Shown here: positions 5,898 to 7,685 of the stretch, piece by piece
Numbering within the stretch: position 1 is the first letter of the stretch
How the letters are laid out: each line of letters opens with the position of its first letter
From: an uncultured Simplicispira sp.
GTDB taxonomy: Bacteria; Pseudomonadota; Gammaproteobacteria; Burkholderiales; Burkholderiaceae_C
Assembly (NCBI GenBank): GCA_903882725.1
Contig: CAIRYF010000120.1
Location: forward strand, 1 to 7,685
Reading direction: 5' to 3'
Length of the DNA stretch: 7,685 nucleotides
Position numbers and translations under genes: made by a program
Notes under the pieces: generated by a model
What the model was told of the DNA's origin: nothing
What the model saw: only the letters and a program-made list of their open reading frames with translations
The model's database searches: none

Positions 5898-6478
5898 GCG
5901 CGCCGCGCCGCATCATCGTCGCCATCTCCGGTGCCAGTGGCGCGGTGTATGGCGCGCGCCTGTTGCAAGTGATGCAGTCCATGGCGGGCATCGAGTCGCA
6001 TTTGGTGGTCTCGGACGCGGGCTGGCGCAATCTGGCGCACGAGTTGGACATGGATCGCGCATCGGTTGAAGCGCTGGCGCACCGAGTGCATGACGTGCGC
6101 AACGTCGGCGCGGCCATTGCCAGCGGCTCGTTTCAGTGCGCGGGCATGGTGATTGCGCCGTGCTCGATGCGCACCTTGGCGGCGGTGGCGCACGGCCTGT
6201 CTGACAACTTGCTCACCCGCGCCGCCGACGTGGTGCTGAAAGAGCGCCGCCGCCTGGTCATGCTGGTGCGCGAGTCGCCGCTGCACCTGACGCACCTGCG
6301 CAACATGGTGGCGGTGACGGAAATGGGTGCCATCGTCTGCCCGCCGCTGCCGGCGTTTTATTTGCGCCCGCAAACCGTGGGCGACATTGTGGATTACAGC
6401 GTGGCGCGCGCGCTGGATTTGCTGGATGTGCCGCACGACTTGGCACCGCGCTGGGAAGGGCTGGCGCTGACCCCATGA
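5894..6478 (+). CDS. ubiX: Flavin prenyltransferase UbiX
   Basis: UbiX joins a dimethylallyl group to reduced FMN, producing the prenyl-FMN cofactor of UbiD-type decarboxylases, which remove the carboxylate of the ubiquinone precursor. Cytoplasmic, typically a dodecamer. Seen: 194 residues, usual for the family; the flavin loop ISGASGAVYG (11-20); HLVVS (36-40) and a conserved Glu (E50); IASGSF (75-80); IAPCSMRTLA (87-96); RAADVVLKERR (109-119); VRESPL (125-130) and PAFY (153-156). ATG 5894 overlaps the stop of the DGC gene (ATGA); the preceding ribosome site is weak, consistent with coupled translation. Its stop again overlaps an ATG at 6475. UbiX serves aerobic and anaerobic synthesis alike; its place in this FNR-linked cluster suggests a copy expressed when oxygen is low. 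No ubiD lies in the window. Prenyl-FMN synthases linked to other UbiD-like decarboxylases are the alternative. Confidence 0.93.
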   Translation: MSAPRRIIVAISGASGAVYGARLLQVMQSMAGIESHLVVSDAGWRNLAHELDMDRASVEALAHRVHDVRNVGAAIASGSFQCAGMVIAPCSMRTLAAVAHGLSDNLLTRAADVVLKERRRLVMLVRESPLHLTHLRNMVAVTEMGAIVCPPLPAFYLRPQTVGDIVDYSVARALDLLDVPHDLAPRWEGLALTP

Positions 6479-6521
6479 GCGCTGTTGCGTGCGCTTTGGG
6501 CTCAGGGCCGGTAGGCGTTGT
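6475..6521 (+). pseudogene. Truncated 5' end of a further operon gene (about 15 codons)
   Basis: ATG at 6475 overlaps the ubiX stop exactly as the two previous genes overlap theirs, and begins ATGAGCGCT like the DGC gene. The frame reads MSAVACALGSGPVGV and then runs on to the first transposase stop at 6681, entering IS-related DNA. I infer that a fourth gene of this overlapping chain was cut by the IS481 insertion near 6519. The fragment is too short to identify. The overlap may also be chance. Confidence 0.35.
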
Positions 6522-6975
6522 ACGGGGTTATCGAGTCCATTCAACGGGAGCAAACCACATGAGCCGCATCCATCCTCAAGCGCGCACCACGCCCAGAACT
6601 AGGACTGAAATCAATACTTCGACAGAGCCAGTGAAAGTGCTGGCCCAGCTTTACAACATCACCGTGGCAACGGCGCGCTAGTAGTGACGCGCGAATTCAT
6701 CAACCCGGCAGTGTCACGCTCGGGGCCGATGAAAGGAGCCGGTGCTATTTGTTTGTCGCCCTTGACCGCGCCACGCGCTGGGTCTATATGCGCATCTATC
6801 TTGCCTCGGCGGCTGAGTTGCAGACCACGCTGATGCTGTACACCTCAAGACCTACAACCACAGCATTGCGCAGCGCGCTTTAAAGCATCTCACCCCGGTC
6901 GCTGCTCTCAAGAAGTGGCAGCAGCAAAAACCAGAATTATTCGTTAAGCGTGTTTATAACTAGGCGGGACTTGAC
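6519..6975 (+). mobile_element. Degenerate IS481-family insertion sequence relic
   Basis: It encloses the decayed transposase below. The outer limits are estimates: TGTACGGGG at 6519 and TGTCAAGTCCC read inwards from about 6975 both start with TGT, as IS481 ends commonly do, but they do not form a good inverted repeat and no target duplication was found. An intact IS481 element is about 1 kb, so more than half has been lost. Confidence 0.5.
6559..6963 (+). pseudogene. IS481-family transposase, fragmented by deletions, stops and frameshift
   Basis: Four ordered pieces of one DDE transposase are visible. Frame 1, 6559-6678: MSRIHPQARTTPRTRTEI and on to YNITVATAR, the N-terminal helix-turn-helix part, ended by TAG TAG. 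Frame 3, 6687-6725: TREFINPAVSRSG. Frame 2, 6743-6837: CYLFVALDRATRWVYMRIY joined directly to SAAELQTTLM. Frame 1, 6844-6963: LKTYNHSIAQRALKHLTP, continuing to KPELFVKRVYN and a stop. In intact relatives the first catalytic Asp (a HIDIKYLP-like motif) lies between pieces two and three, and the second Asp (TDNGSQF-like) and the Glu lie in the part missing from piece three. All three are gone, so the element cannot move itself. GGGAG at 6546-6550 is a relic ribosome site. Family call rests on recalled homologues; frames and stops are read directly. Confidence 0.82.
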
Positions 6976-7154
6976 ACTTAGGCCTCGCAATCCAACTCCA
7001 CGACGCGCCAGCAGTTCCCTACTTGGATGCACTTGCTCTGCACCGGTCAGGCGTCAGGACAACCGCTTCGCCTCTACACAGACACACACGCGGAGTCGCC
7101 AACCAGACACCCTACTCATGGAGGCACACCGATCCGGAAGCGAGCAAGTGGTCT
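6964..7154. other. Gap between the IS relic and the methyltransferase, no gene recognised
   Basis: No tRNA, terminator or known protein was recognised. The methyltransferase frame stays open back to 6975 but has no ATG there, and its reading (for example NQTPYSWRHTDPEASKW, 7101-7151) matches nothing I know. Another frame from 6950 to 7174 is open but starts inside the IS relic and looks random. Composition is intermediate between the GC-rich ubi cluster and the lower-GC methyltransferase. This is probably imported leader DNA of the methyltransferase gene. Confidence 0.4.
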
Positions 7155-7685
7155 ATGATGATGACCATGAATAGCAATCGCGTACTTCTTGGCGACGCAG
7201 TAGAACTGCTCCCAACCATCCCCGCACAGTCCGTAGACCTTGTGATCGCCGACCCACCGTACTGGAAGGTTGTTAGCGAGAAGTGGGACTATCAATGGCG
7301 AACGGAAGCGGACTACTTGGAGTGGTCATTAATTTGGCTCGAACACGCAACGAATGCTCTTCGTTTGGGCGGAAGTTTTTACCTGTTCGGTTACTTCCGC
7401 ACGCTGGCCCTGATCGTGCCTCACCTTGAACGAATGGGTCTGCAATTGCGACAACAGATCATCATTGACAAGGGCATAAAGGCCGTATCTGGACGCGCGA
7501 CGAAGGGGTACAAGCAGTTTCCCAATGTCACAGAGTCCATCCTGTTCATGATCAAGGACAGTAAGCCGTTCATTCGGAACTACCTTAAGGAGCAGCAGAA
7601 GCGTGCTGGTCTGAAAGCGAAAGATATCAACGAGCGCCTTGGCGTTAAAAGCAACGGTGGGGGTATGTGGAGCATCTACACCGGA
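7155..7685 (+). CDS. DPPY-type site-specific DNA methyltransferase, N-terminal 177 residues (runs off right edge)
   Basis: Transfers a methyl group from S-adenosylmethionine to a base in a specific DNA site, usually N6-adenine for a DPPY motif. Seen: NRVLLGDAVELLPTIPAQSV (8-27), then DLVIADPPYW (28-37) with catalytic motif IV DPPY at 33-36; LGGSFYLFGY (71-80); GRATKGYKQFPNVTESILF (113-131); and SNGGGMWSIYTG (166-177) at the edge. Motif IV near the N-terminus, with no FxGxG AdoMet motif before it, points to the beta-type order with that motif in the missing C-terminal half. Start is uncertain: in-frame ATGs at 7155, 7158, 7161 and 7167; GGAAG at 7136-7140 is rather far upstream. Sampled stretches are about 50-60% GC against about 68% in ubiX, with more A/T third positions, suggesting transfer. 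A cognate restriction enzyme may lie to the right; an orphan methyltransferase is the alternative. Confidence 0.9.
   Translation, partial: MMMTMNSNRVLLGDAVELLPTIPAQSVDLVIADPPYWKVVSEKWDYQWRTEADYLEWSLIWLEHATNALRLGGSFYLFGYFRTLALIVPHLERMGLQLRQQIIIDKGIKAVSGRATKGYKQFPNVTESILFMIKDSKPFIRNYLKEQQKRAGLKAKDINERLGVKSNGGGMWSIYTG

Noticed and set aside
5735..6553. Minus-strand open frame opposite the DGC gene and ubiX
   Set aside because: His/Arg/Gln-rich shadow of a GC-rich operon with no ribosome site or domain.
6519..6975. Exact terminal inverted repeats and target duplication for the IS481 relic
   Set aside because: Only TGT at each end agrees; I could not find a paired repeat or duplicated target, so the boundaries are left tentative.
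6950..7174. Small plus-strand open frame of 74 codons
   Set aside because: It starts inside the IS relic, overlaps the methyltransferase start and has no recognisable features.
1..7685. CRISPR array inside the window
   Set aside because: No regularly spaced repeat of 25-40 bases was seen. The only tandem repeat is the 9-bp unit within the DGC gene.

Overview
The window looks like a chromosomal piece of a betaproteobacterium, most likely a member of the Burkholderiales close to Comamonadaceae (Rhodoferax/Polaromonas/Acidovorax type). The evidence is the high GC content and GC-rich third positions over most of the window, the protein families present, and two copies of an intergenic repeat (ATAGCT...GCGC...GGGCTAG...) that I recall as common in Comamonadaceae. 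The genus cannot be fixed from the sequence alone.

Layout. (1) 1-1311, minus strand: the first 437 codons of a Cas3 HD-nuclease/helicase that runs off the left edge, so a type I CRISPR-cas operon should continue to the left. (2) 1312-1440: gap carrying repeat copy 1 and a hairpin. (3) 1441-2631, minus: a 12-helix MFS transporter. (4) 2632-2802: divergent promoter region with a good FNR/Anr-type box at its centre. (5) 2803-4807, plus: ubiU and ubiV, two U32-family genes that keep all eight iron-sulfur cysteines. (6) 4808-4923: gap with repeat copy 2 and a 12-base direct repeat. (7) 4924-6478, plus: ubiT (SCP2 lipid-binding), a DGC-domain cysteine protein and a UbiX-type flavin prenyltransferase, chained by ATGA stop/start overlaps. 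(8) 6475-6963: the apparent start of a further operon gene cut short, followed by a badly decayed IS481-family transposase. (9) 6964-7154: no gene recognised. (10) 7155-7685, plus: the first 177 codons of a DPPY DNA methyltransferase of lower GC, running off the right edge.

How the genes fit together. The core is an O2-independent ubiquinone biosynthesis cluster. UbiU-UbiV hydroxylate the ring without oxygen, UbiT is the accessory lipid-binding protein, and UbiX makes prenyl-FMN for the UbiD decarboxylase. An FNR-type box about 80 bases upstream of ubiU would turn the cluster on when oxygen is low. The least understood member is the DGC-domain protein between ubiT and ubiX, translationally coupled to both. 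It is the best candidate here for an undescribed component of anaerobic quinone synthesis. The block is flanked by two defence-type genes (cas3 to the left, a methyltransferase to the right), with the IS481 relic at the right junction where GC drops sharply. The right side therefore looks like an acquired segment that may have truncated the operon.
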